Positions 1 through 6,209 of a stretch of DNA of 10,412 nt are shown piece after piece. Position 1 is the first letter of the stretch; the number at the start of each line of letters is the position of its first letter. The stretch is from Acetobacteraceae bacterium (lineage in GTDB: Bacteria > Pseudomonadota > Alphaproteobacteria > Acetobacterales > Acetobacteraceae). Both the position numbers and the translations under genes were made by a program. The notes below the pieces were generated by a model, which saw only the letters and a list, made by a program, of their open reading frames with translations, did not search any database and was not told the DNA's origin. Location: NCBI GenBank assembly GCA_947446625.1, contig CANFIE010000104.1, forward strand, positions 1 through 10,412, read 5' to 3'.

Positions 1-120
1 GATGCCGAGCAGGACCAGCAGCGTGAGCGGTGCCAGCAGCAATTCCGGCCTGGCGCGGAGCCAGGCGGGCAGGGCGGGTGGGCGCAGCGCCAGGGGCGGG
101 GTGGCGGTTGCTTCGCTCAT
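1..120 (-). CDS. Probable ABC transporter permease, NitT/TauT type (N-terminal fragment)
   Basis: Only the first 40 codons are inside the window; the gene continues past base 1. The start ATG (118-120) has a good Shine-Dalgarno AAGGA at 130-134, nine bases upstream. The visible protein has a Pro/Ala-rich cytoplasmic tail of about 28 residues, then the start of a very hydrophobic helix (residues 29-40, rich in Leu with PLTLLVLLGI). This is how SsuC/TauC-family permeases begin. It lies 19 bp after the ABC ATPase stop codon on the same strand, in an operon that already has one permease, so a second permease forming a heterodimeric channel is the natural reading. The family assignment rests on context and one membrane segment only. 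Another inner-membrane protein is possible. Confidence 0.6.
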   Translation of the reverse strand, partial: MSEATATPPLALRPPALPAWLRARPELLLAPLTLLVLLGI

Positions 121-139
121 GCGGGCCGGTCCTTCATGG

Positions 140-931
140 CTAATGCGCGATGCTGGGCGCGCCGGTGCTGCCTTCGGCATCCAGCAGGCGGCGGATGCGG
201 AGCACGGTGGCGGCGAAGGCGGGGTCGGCGATGATGTCGAGCCCGCGCGGGCGGGGCAGCGGGTTTTCGATGACTTCCACGATGCGGCCGGGGCGGGAGG
301 ACATGACCAGGACGCGGTCCGAGAGGAAGACGGCCTCGGCAATGGAATGGGTGATGAGGAAGACGGTTTTGCGCGAGGCGGCGGCGATGCGGGAGAGTTC
401 CACATTCATCGTGTCGCGCGTCATTGCATCCAGCGCGCCGAAGGGTTCGTCGAGCAGGAGCACGGCCGGGTCATGCACCAGGGCACGGGCGATGGCGACG
501 CGCTGTCGCATGCCGCCCGAGAGTTCCATGGGCAGCTTGCGCTCGAAGCCTTCGAGCCCAACCATGGAGAGGAGTTCCTGCGCGCGCAGGCGGGCCTGCT
601 TGCGGTTGAGGCCGAGCACTTCCGCCGGCAGCATGACGTTGGCCATGGCGGTGCGCCAGGGCATGAGGTTGGCGTCCTGGAACACCACGCCGACCTCTCG
701 GCTGGGGCCGTGCAGCGCCTTGCCGGAGACGCTGACATTGCCGGTGTAGTCAGCGATGAGCCCGGCGAGGATGCGCAGCACGGTGGTTTTGCCGCAGCCC
801 GAGGGACCGACGAGGGAGACGAACTCACCCTGGGCGATATCAAGGCTGATGCGGGAGAGCGCCTGCACGCGCTCTCCCTTGGCCGTGGGGTAGATTTTGC
901 TGAGGTCGCGGACCGCGATCAATGGTGTCAT
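140..931 (-). CDS. ABC transporter ATP-binding protein, NitT/TauT (SsuB/TauB) family
   Basis: A 263-residue ATPase that would power the neighbouring permease on the cytoplasmic face of the membrane. All nucleotide-binding motifs are intact: Walker A GPSGCGKTT at residues 42-50, Q-loop Gln85, signature LSGGMRQR at 137-144, Walker B ending in LLLDEP at 158-163, D-loop GALD at 165-168 and H-loop His195. Length and the signature form match the nitrate/sulfonate/taurine importer subfamily. The chosen ATG (929-931) overlaps the stop of the upstream Rieske gene as ATGA, so translation is probably coupled; there is no clear Shine-Dalgarno. A start 36 bases further up (967) would add a charged 12-residue tail without family support and was rejected. 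The transported compound cannot be deduced; the Rieske neighbours suggest an organic substrate rather than nitrate. Confidence 0.93.
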   Translation of the reverse strand: MTPLIAVRDLSKIYPTAKGERVQALSRISLDIAQGEFVSLVGPSGCGKTTVLRILAGLIADYTGNVSVSGKALHGPSREVGVVFQDANLMPWRTAMANVMLPAEVLGLNRKQARLRAQELLSMVGLEGFERKLPMELSGGMRQRVAIARALVHDPAVLLLDEPFGALDAMTRDTMNVELSRIAAASRKTVFLITHSIAEAVFLSDRVLVMSSRPGRIVEVIENPLPRPRGLDIIADPAFAATVLRIRRLLDAEGSTGAPSIAH

Positions 932-2103
932 GGCGAGGCATTGCCGATGACGCGGTCGAGGATCCACAGGTCGTAGTCGTGCACGAGTTTGTCCTGCGGG
1001 GTGAAGCAGCCGGCGCGGTTGAAGGCGGATTCAGCGCCAAGCTGCTGGCGCTCGGCGGCGATGACGTCCTCATCCCGGACGATGTCGCTGTACTTCAGGT
1101 ACAGTTCCAGCGTCTCCGCGAAGTCGGGCAGGGCGGCGGTGGATTTCGGCACCATGGTGGAAGTGAACAGGCGGCAGGCGCCGGGGCCTTCGGGGATGAT
1201 CTCGGTGCAGCTCACCATGTCGATGGCGTAGCCGATCATGGCGTTGCTGTGGACATAGGGGAAGAAGGTGCCGATCTTCAACTCGTCGGGCAGGTCCAGC
1301 TCAGGGAATTTCTTCTGGCCTTCGGGGGTGCCGCGGCTGCCGCTGAAGTAGGTGTAGTGCATCAGGTAGTTGCCGAGATTGACCGTGGGGTCGTGGAAGT
1401 CTCGCTTGCTGACGCGCTTCTTGTTCAGCGTGGTCTGGTGCACGAAGGGCACGTGGTAGCCGTCGCTCCAATTCTCGGCGTAGAATTTCCAGTTGGCCTT
1501 CACCGGGAATTCGCGGCGGGCGACGCAGACCATTTCCTCGGTCTTCCAGGGTGCGACGCGGCTGGGCAGGTCACCCAGGTAGTCCTGCAGAGGCTGGGCG
1601 TTGGCGTCGAAGTTGATCCACATCAGGCCGCACCAGATCTCCAGCTTGATCTGGATGAGGTTATGGTCGGCCTTCTGGAAGTGCGGTTCCTCGATGATCA
1701 GCGGCGTGCCGACCAGGGCGCCTTCAAAGTCGAAGGCCCAGGCGTGGTAGGGGCACTTCATGGTGTGGGCGCAGGTGCCTTCGCCTTCCAGGATGACCGA
1801 GCCGCGATGCGAGCAGGAGTTGATGAAGGCGCGCACCACCTGGTCCTTGCCGCGGACGATGATGAGCGGCACGTCGCAGAAGGTTTGCGTGACATAGCTG
1901 CCGGGTTCGGGAACGCGGCTTTCATGGCCGAGGCAGTTCCAGAATTTCTTGAAGATGCGTTCCTTCTCGCGCTCATAGAAGCGCGGCGAGGTGTAGCACC
2001 AGGGCGGCAGGGTTTCGGCCGAATAGAACGGCTTGCGAACGCCGGCATAATGCGCCGGGTTGAAGATGTCGGCGGGTTCGGCCATGTCACGCATGTGGTT
2101 CAT
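928..2103 (-). CDS. Rieske non-heme iron oxygenase, alpha subunit (ring-hydroxylating type)
   Basis: A 391-residue oxygenase large subunit, expected to use O2 and electrons from a partner reductase to hydroxylate or demethylate an organic substrate in the cytoplasm. The Rieske 2Fe-2S centre is seen as Cys97-X-His99 and Cys117-X2-His120 (CSH and CPYH). The catalytic domain follows: NWKFYAENWSDGYHVPFVH around 204-222 gives the mononuclear iron ligands His217 and His222 with the bridging Asp214 in the canonical D-X2-H-X4-H order. An acidic cluster at 344-346 (DED) is the likely third ligand. Length is typical of group I-III alpha subunits. The start ATG has GAAAGGG nine bases upstream (2113-2119). 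The gene follows the permease by 27 bp and overlaps the ATPase by 4 bp. No beta subunit is visible. The exact substrate is unknown; it is clearly a different subfamily from the second Rieske protein at 2912-4081. Confidence 0.92.
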   Translation of the reverse strand: MNHMRDMAEPADIFNPAHYAGVRKPFYSAETLPPWCYTSPRFYEREKERIFKKFWNCLGHESRVPEPGSYVTQTFCDVPLIIVRGKDQVVRAFINSCSHRGSVILEGEGTCAHTMKCPYHAWAFDFEGALVGTPLIIEEPHFQKADHNLIQIKLEIWCGLMWINFDANAQPLQDYLGDLPSRVAPWKTEEMVCVARREFPVKANWKFYAENWSDGYHVPFVHQTTLNKKRVSKRDFHDPTVNLGNYLMHYTYFSGSRGTPEGQKKFPELDLPDELKIGTFFPYVHSNAMIGYAIDMVSCTEIIPEGPGACRLFTSTMVPKSTAALPDFAETLELYLKYSDIVRDEDVIAAERQQLGAESAFNRAGCFTPQDKLVHDYDLWILDRVIGNASP

Positions 2104-2130
2104 TCGTCGTAACCCTTTCGGTGGATTGGT

Positions 2131-2922
2131 TCAGCTGGTGGGGGGCCTCGTCACGGGTTCGGCCCAGAACAACAGGCGCTGGCGCAGCGCGCCGACGCCG
2201 AAGTGCAGCACCATGCCGAGCACGGCGAGCATGGCGAGGATGGAGAAGGTGCGGGCGGTTTCCAGATTCTCGTTGGCAGCGAGGATGAGGGTGCCGAGGC
2301 CGGCGCGGGCGCCGACGAACTCACCCACGATGCTGCCGAGCAGCACGAAGACCACCGCGACATTGATGCCGGAGAAGATGTAGGGCAGGGCGCTGGGCAG
2401 GCGCACCAGGCGAAACACCTGGGCGCGGCTGGCGCCGAGCGAGAGCAGCACGTCAAGCCGGCCGGGTTCGGTGGCGCGCAGGCCTTGCAGCGTGCTGATG
2501 AGCACGGGGAAGAAGGCGATGACGGCGGCCAGCACCACCTTGGACCAGATGCCGTAGCCGAACCAGACGATGACCAGCGGCGCCATGGCGATTTTCGGCA
2601 TGGCCTCGAAGGCGATGAGGAAGGGGTTGAGCGTGCGTTCCGCCACGGGTGAACTGGCGATGAGCGCGCCGGCGCCGATGCCGGCGATGATGGCGAAGAC
2701 GAAGCCCAGCATGGCCTGGCTGAGTGTGACGCCGAGATGGGTTTGGTAGAGGCCGCTTTGGAAGCCGAGGCGGAGTTGCTCGATGATCTCGCCCGGGGCG
2801 GGGAGGATCATGGGGTCGAGGCCACCCCAGCGGGCGCCGGCCTCCCAGGCGCCGAGCACGAGCAGCATGAAGCCGGCGGGCGGCCAGAGCAGCGCCCAGA
2901 TATGGCGCGCCCTATGCCACAT
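2131..2922 (-). CDS. ABC transporter permease, NitT/TauT (SsuC/TauC) family
   Basis: A 263-residue inner-membrane permease. Hydrophobic segments are visible around residues 9-27, 66-90, 112-122, 128-147, 184-205 and 226-245, giving about six helices as in SsuC/TauC. The cytoplasmic EAA loop that docks the ATPase is at about 158-186, with the pattern LLSLGAS, then RLVRLP, then SALPYIFSG, close to the family form. The start overlaps the end of the upstream Rieske gene by 11 bp (2912-2922), so the two are probably co-translated; a Shine-Dalgarno is weak (GGGAAG-like). It pairs with the ATPase at 140-931 and perhaps with the truncated permease at 1-120. No periplasmic binding protein of the ABC (SsuA/TauA) type is in the window, so the receptor lies elsewhere or beyond the left edge. 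Confidence 0.92.
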   Translation of the reverse strand: MWHRARHIWALLWPPAGFMLLVLGAWEAGARWGGLDPMILPAPGEIIEQLRLGFQSGLYQTHLGVTLSQAMLGFVFAIIAGIGAGALIASSPVAERTLNPFLIAFEAMPKIAMAPLVIVWFGYGIWSKVVLAAVIAFFPVLISTLQGLRATEPGRLDVLLSLGASRAQVFRLVRLPSALPYIFSGINVAVVFVLLGSIVGEFVGARAGLGTLILAANENLETARTFSILAMLAVLGMVLHFGVGALRQRLLFWAEPVTRPPTS

Positions 2923-4081
2923 CGCGTGCCACTTCCCGTGGCGTCACGGGGCGGCGGGCATTGGTGCCGGCGAATTTGCGCCAGGCGATGAGGCCGAGAT
3001 CGCTTTTGGACAGGCGCTCGGGGCCGGGGATGTAGTTCTCCAGCAGGATCTTGTCCTGGTCGGAGAAGATGCGATCATGCGCCCAGCCGCGCCACAGGTA
3101 GTAGTGGGCGCGGTCGAACAGTGCGGTGAACCAGCCGATTTTGCGGAAGCAGTTGATGTTGAAGCAGCGCGTGGTGTTCTCGTCGATGGGCACGGCCCAT
3201 TGGATGAGGGCGTATTCGCCGTGCAGGCGGCCGACGAGAACCAAGCCGGGCAGCCAGACTTCCGACTGGTTGGCGATGCCATAGACTTTATGGGCCTTGG
3301 AGTTCTCGAAGCCGCGCACATTGCCGCGGCCGCGCGGCTTCATGAAGCGCCACCACTCATTGTTGGGGAACGTGCCGAGGCCGGGATACTCCGCGCTGGT
3401 GACGCCGCCGATGCGCTTAAAGGCCATGCCCTTGCCGTTGGGCAGGGGCTTGGGCTCGATGGTGAGGTTGAACGGGATCATCGGTTGGAAGAAGAGTTCC
3501 GGCGACTTCCGGTGCACGTATTGGGCGTGCTGGTCGTTGCCCCAATTGTCCACCAGCTGGCGCCAATTGCAGGCGTAGTCGGTGTACATGGGCATGTTGA
3601 AGAATTTGGACTGGTCGCCGACCCATTCGGGGACGTCTTCCTCCAGCTTGCTCGGCTCCATGCTGCCGGGCCAGAGCCAGATCATCTCGCCATGCTCGCG
3701 CACCGGGTAGTGGCGGATGGTGACCTTGCGGGTGATGGGCGCCTCGGGGCCATCCATGATGGCGGCGACGAGTTTGCCGTTGGCGCCATCAAACGTCCAA
3801 CCATGGTAGGGGCAGCTGATGGTGCCGGTGCCCTTGTAGGCGCATTCGCCGAGCGAGAGCTTTACGCCGCGATGCGGGCAGCGATCCTCCAGCGCGTAGA
3901 GCTTACCGGCATCGCGATACAGCACGATGTCCTGGCCGCAGAGGCGGACGGCCTTGGGCTTCTGCTTCAGTTCAGACGCCGTGAGGATGGGGTACCAGTA
4001 ATTCTCGAAGCCAAGCTTTGGGATGCCGTGCGCGCGGTAGGGCAGTTCAGCTGGGTCTTCGACGTCTTCGGTCCGGGCCAT
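2912..4081 (-). CDS. Rieske 2Fe-2S oxygenase, VanA/phthalate-dioxygenase-like single-component alpha subunit
   Basis: A 389-residue oxygenase. The Rieske domain comes early: Cys68-X-His70 and Cys90-X2-His93 (CPH and CPYHGW). The catalytic domain has NWRQLVDNWGNDQHAQYVH at about 172-190, providing iron ligands His185 and His190, and an acidic stretch at 341-343 (DQD) for the third ligand. This domain order and length fit homotrimeric O-demethylases and phthalate/phenoxybenzoate-type dioxygenases. By eye alignment, the residue at the usual bridging Asp position (D-X2-H) is Asn182, with Asp183 next to it, which is unusual. The start ATG has a strong Shine-Dalgarno GGAGAGG (4089-4095), seven bases upstream. 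It is the first gene after a sigma-54-type promoter and overlaps the permease by 11 bp. Substrate unknown. Confidence 0.92.
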   Translation of the reverse strand: MARTEDVEDPAELPYRAHGIPKLGFENYWYPILTASELKQKPKAVRLCGQDIVLYRDAGKLYALEDRCPHRGVKLSLGECAYKGTGTISCPYHGWTFDGANGKLVAAIMDGPEAPITRKVTIRHYPVREHGEMIWLWPGSMEPSKLEEDVPEWVGDQSKFFNMPMYTDYACNWRQLVDNWGNDQHAQYVHRKSPELFFQPMIPFNLTIEPKPLPNGKGMAFKRIGGVTSAEYPGLGTFPNNEWWRFMKPRGRGNVRGFENSKAHKVYGIANQSEVWLPGLVLVGRLHGEYALIQWAVPIDENTTRCFNINCFRKIGWFTALFDRAHYYLWRGWAHDRIFSDQDKILLENYIPGPERLSKSDLGLIAWRKFAGTNARRPVTPREVARDVA

Positions 4082-4088
4082 GGGGCCG

Positions 4089-4115
4089 CCTCTCCGTTCG
4101 CGCTGCGTGGAGAGG
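4089..4115 (-). promoter_or_regulatory. Inverted repeat covering the Shine-Dalgarno of the first Rieske gene
   Basis: Read on the minus strand, CCTCTCC (4115 down to 4109) is followed by a 13-base loop and then GGAGAGG (4095 down to 4089), the Shine-Dalgarno of the gene starting at 4081. The arms are perfectly complementary over 7 bp, so an RNA starting well upstream could hide the ribosome binding site. An RNA starting at the predicted sigma-54 start site (about 4109) would lack almost all of the left arm. The pairing is seen directly; a regulatory role is inference. Confidence 0.45.
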
Positions 4116-4119
4116 GTTA

Positions 4120-4136
4120 AGCAAAGGCTGTGCCAA
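4120..4136 (-). promoter_or_regulatory. Candidate sigma-54 (RpoN) -24/-12 promoter
   Basis: On the minus strand the sequence reads TTGGCAC-N5-TTGCT, which matches the known RpoN consensus (YTGGCACG-N4-TTGCW) at every strongly conserved base; the only departure is A for the moderately conserved G after TGGCAC. The GG (4134-4133) and GC (4122-4121) pairs are exactly 12 bp apart, as required. This predicts a transcription start near 4109 and a leader of about 28 bases before the Rieske ATG at 4081. It sits in a non-coding gap, on the correct strand, just before a gene block. It implies control by an AAA+ enhancer-binding protein. Confidence 0.7.
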
Positions 4137-4186
4137 CAGAAGAATGCGTGATTTCAGGGCATTTGGGGGTGGTGAGTTGCGAGTGA

Positions 4187-4211
4187 CGCGCATTGGCTAT
4201 TCATATGCGCG
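4187..4211. promoter_or_regulatory. Dyad CGCGCAT-N11-ATGCGCG, possible activator site
   Basis: A perfect 7-bp inverted repeat, CGCGCAT (4187-4193) and ATGCGCG (4205-4211), separated by 11 bp and lying between the 2Fe-2S gene and the sigma-54 promoter. Its centre (4199) is about 90 bp upstream of the predicted start site, the usual distance for enhancer-binding-protein sites. It has no following run of T on either strand, so it is a poor intrinsic terminator for the upstream genes, although that remains an alternative. Confidence 0.35.
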
Positions 4212-4230
4212 CCACTTGGGCATGGTTTTG

Positions 4231-4560
4231 TCAGTCCAGCCGCTCATCCGGCGGGGCGATGGCGGTGGCCAGGTCACGCAGCAGCGGCTTGTTGGGCAGC
4301 GGGTCCAGCCGCATGTCGCGGGCTTCCAGCCGGGCGGTGCAGGCGTAGATGACCTTGCCGTCCAGCAGCATCATGCATTCCTTGCAGGCATTGGCGTTCA
4401 GGCAGGCGTAGCGGAAGGCCAGGGTGGGGTCGGCGCTGATGCGCAGGCGGCGGAGGGCGTCGAGGATGCTCTCGCCGGGCTCGAAGCTGAGGTCGAAGAC
4501 ATCGTGGCGCGGGGCTTCGCCCGGGCCGCCACGGCGGATGTGCAGGCGGGTGCTGGGCAT
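4231..4560 (-). CDS. Short 2Fe-2S ferredoxin-domain protein, SdhB/FrdB N-terminal-like
   Basis: A 109-residue iron-sulfur protein resembling only the N-terminal plant-type ferredoxin domain of succinate dehydrogenase/fumarate reductase iron-sulfur subunits. Visible family features are ESILDALRRL at 30-39, the cluster region with Cys53, Cys59, Cys62 and Cys74, and the domain-ending PLPNKPLLRDL at 87-97. The C-terminal domain that binds 4Fe-4S and 3Fe-4S clusters in real SdhB (about 230-250 residues) is absent, and the protein stops cleanly with TGA. The cysteine spacing is C-X5-C-X2-C-X11-C, one residue longer in the first gap than the C-X4-C usual for this family. Its ATG shares one base with the flavoprotein stop (TGATG), so the two proteins are probably made together and form one complex, the 2Fe-2S centre taking electrons from FAD or giving them to it. 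The partner beyond that is unknown. Confidence 0.85.
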   Translation of the reverse strand: MPSTRLHIRRGGPGEAPRHDVFDLSFEPGESILDALRRLRISADPTLAFRYACLNANACKECMMLLDGKVIYACTARLEARDMRLDPLPNKPLLRDLATAIAPPDERLD

Positions 4561-6194
4561 CAGGCGAGTTCCAGATGGGTGGCGCCGGCGGGCAGGCGCA
4601 GCAGCAGGTTGCGTTCCCAGGCGGGGCTGAGGGCGGGAAAATCCTCCCGCTGATGAGCGCCACGGCTTTCAGTACGGGCGATGGCGCCGATGATGACAGC
4701 CTCGGCCACCAGCAGCATCTGGCGCAGGTCCAGCCAGTCCTGCCGGTTGAGGTCGTGCGGGATGCCGGGCGTGCCGGGTGGGGCGGTGCCGAGTTCGGCG
4801 GCGAGGGCGGCGAGGGCGGTGCTGGCCTGGTTGAGGCCGGCAGCGGTGCGGAAGGGGCCGACATGCTGCGCCATGAGGTGCTGCAGCCGGGCGACCAGGG
4901 CGGCGATATTGCGCATGGAGGCCGTGCTGCTCAGCAGCGCCAGGGCTGGGGCGGCGGCGGCGGGGTTGAAGGCGGGGGCGGGCAGGGCGGCGATGCGGGC
5001 GGCCTCGGCCCCGGCGATGCGGCCGAAGGCAAGGGCCTCGGTGATGGCATTGCCGGAGAGGCGGTTGGCGCCATTGGCGCCGCCCACGGCCTCACCGGCT
5101 GCCAGCAGGCCGGGCAGGTCGGTGCGCATGCGGGGATCAACGCGGATGCCGCCCATGTGGTAGTGGGCGATGGGTGAAACCTCGATGCAGTCGCGGGTGA
5201 GATCAATGCCATTGGCGGCCAGGCGGTCGATCACCGGACCGAAGGCGGCGCGCAGGGTGGCTTCCGGCACATGGGTGAAGCTGAGCCAGGCGCCGCCATT
5301 GGGCGAGCCGCGGCCAGCCTCGACTTCCTTGGTGATGGCGTAGGTGGCGAGGTCTCGGGTGGTGGAGTAGGTGCCGTCCTCGGCGTCGCCGCCCCAGCGT
5401 TCGACGAATTCCTGCATGGCGCCGTTCAGCAAGCGGCCGCCGAGCTTGTAGCGGAAGGGGTCCCACATGATGGGATCCATGCCGATGAGGCGCGGAGCCA
5501 GGTGGCCGATGGGGAAGAACTGGACGAATTCCATATCGATGAGGCGGGCGCCGGCACGGGCGGCCAGGGCGTAGCCGTCGCCCGACATGTTGGCGCTGGC
5601 GCTGTTGCGGGCATAGAGCCGGGTGAGGCCGCCGGTGGCGATGATGGTGGCGGGCGCGGCAATGGTGATGGGCTGGCCGGTGGCCACGTTCAGCGCCACG
5701 GCGCCGGTGACGGTGCCGTTTTGCACCACCAGATCCGTCACCAGGATTTCGCCGAGGCGGCGGATACCCTCCCCCTGGCGCTGCAACTGGGTGCGCAGCG
5801 TGCGGGAGACGGCGGGGCCGGTGGAGAGGAAATCGACATAGACGCAGCGGGCGCGGTCATGCCCCGGGGCCTGGACCTGGGCAAAGCCATTGCCCTGGCG
5901 CGCCCAGCCCACCTTCCAGTCATCCATTTCCAGGATGCATTCGGCGCCAACGCGGCAGAGCAGGGCGGCAAGCTCGGGGTCGCAGAGGCCACGGCCGGCG
6001 GCGAGGGTGTCGGCAAGGTGGTATTGCCAATGGTCGCCGGGGCCGACGGCGGCGGCCACCGTCATCTGCGCCATGACCGTGGCGCCGCCGCGGCCGATGA
6101 GGCTGCGGTCGAGCAGGAGGACGCTGCCGGCGCCGTGGCGAGTCGCCTCAATGGCGGCGAGCATGCCAGCGGCGCCGGAGCCGATGATGAGCAC
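4560..6194 (-). CDS. FAD-dependent flavoprotein, succinate dehydrogenase/fumarate reductase (SdhA/FrdA) superfamily
   Basis: A soluble-looking flavoprotein of 544 residues from the GTG at 6192-6194. Domains: FAD Rossmann motif GSGAAG at 5-10, ATGG at 186-189, HYHMGGI at 344-350, and GANRLSGNAITEALAFGRIA at 375-394 with Arg378. The helical C-terminal domain ends with RTESRGAHQRED (507-518), typical of the SdhA/aspartate-oxidase group. The histidine that carries covalent FAD in SdhA (in the RSHT motif) is missing; the region reads RSLIGRGGATV, so FAD is probably bound non-covalently. The substrate motif QFHPTG is changed to QFFPIG (225-230), and the catalytic Arg region (RGEGG in E. coli SdhA) is RYKLGG here, so succinate or fumarate is an unlikely substrate. 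The start is doubtful: no ATG fits, and the in-frame sequence upstream (TADV before LIIGSG) looks coding back to an ATT at 6237-6239 with GGGGA before it, which would give 559 residues. It is coupled to the 2Fe-2S gene. Function unknown; an oxidoreductase for a catabolic intermediate or an electron carrier are both open. Confidence 0.87.
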   Translation of the reverse strand: MLIIGSGAAGMLAAIEATRHGAGSVLLLDRSLIGRGGATVMAQMTVAAAVGPGDHWQYHLADTLAAGRGLCDPELAALLCRVGAECILEMDDWKVGWARQGNGFAQVQAPGHDRARCVYVDFLSTGPAVSRTLRTQLQRQGEGIRRLGEILVTDLVVQNGTVTGAVALNVATGQPITIAAPATIIATGGLTRLYARNSASANMSGDGYALAARAGARLIDMEFVQFFPIGHLAPRLIGMDPIMWDPFRYKLGGRLLNGAMQEFVERWGGDAEDGTYSTTRDLATYAITKEVEAGRGSPNGGAWLSFTHVPEATLRAAFGPVIDRLAANGIDLTRDCIEVSPIAHYHMGGIRVDPRMRTDLPGLLAAGEAVGGANGANRLSGNAITEALAFGRIAGAEAARIAALPAPAFNPAAAAPALALLSSTASMRNIAALVARLQHLMAQHVGPFRTAAGLNQASTALAALAAELGTAPPGTPGIPHDLNRQDWLDLRQMLLVAEAVIIGAIARTESRGAHQREDFPALSPAWERNLLLRLPAGATHLELA

Positions 6195-6209
6195 ATCGGC
6201 GGTGAGATG

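Noticed and set aside
932..967. Upstream start for the ABC ATPase adding 12 residues
   Set aside because: The extension lies wholly inside the upstream Rieske gene and is not family-like; the ATGA overlap start gives the standard N-terminus.
2..4120. Long plus-strand open frames (2-976, 922-2112, 2783-4120)
   Set aside because: They lie antisense to clear Rieske and ABC genes. Their translations are low-complexity Gly/Ala/His/Asp-rich mixtures typical of shadow frames in high-GC DNA.
4187..4211. Dyad as a rho-independent terminator of the 2Fe-2S gene
   Set aside because: The stem is short, with an 11-base loop and no T-run on either strand; kept only as a weak alternative.
4231..6194. Reading the flavoprotein and 2Fe-2S pair as ordinary succinate dehydrogenase
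   Set aside because: No membrane anchors, no C-terminal cluster domain, no covalent-FAD histidine and changed active-site motifs.
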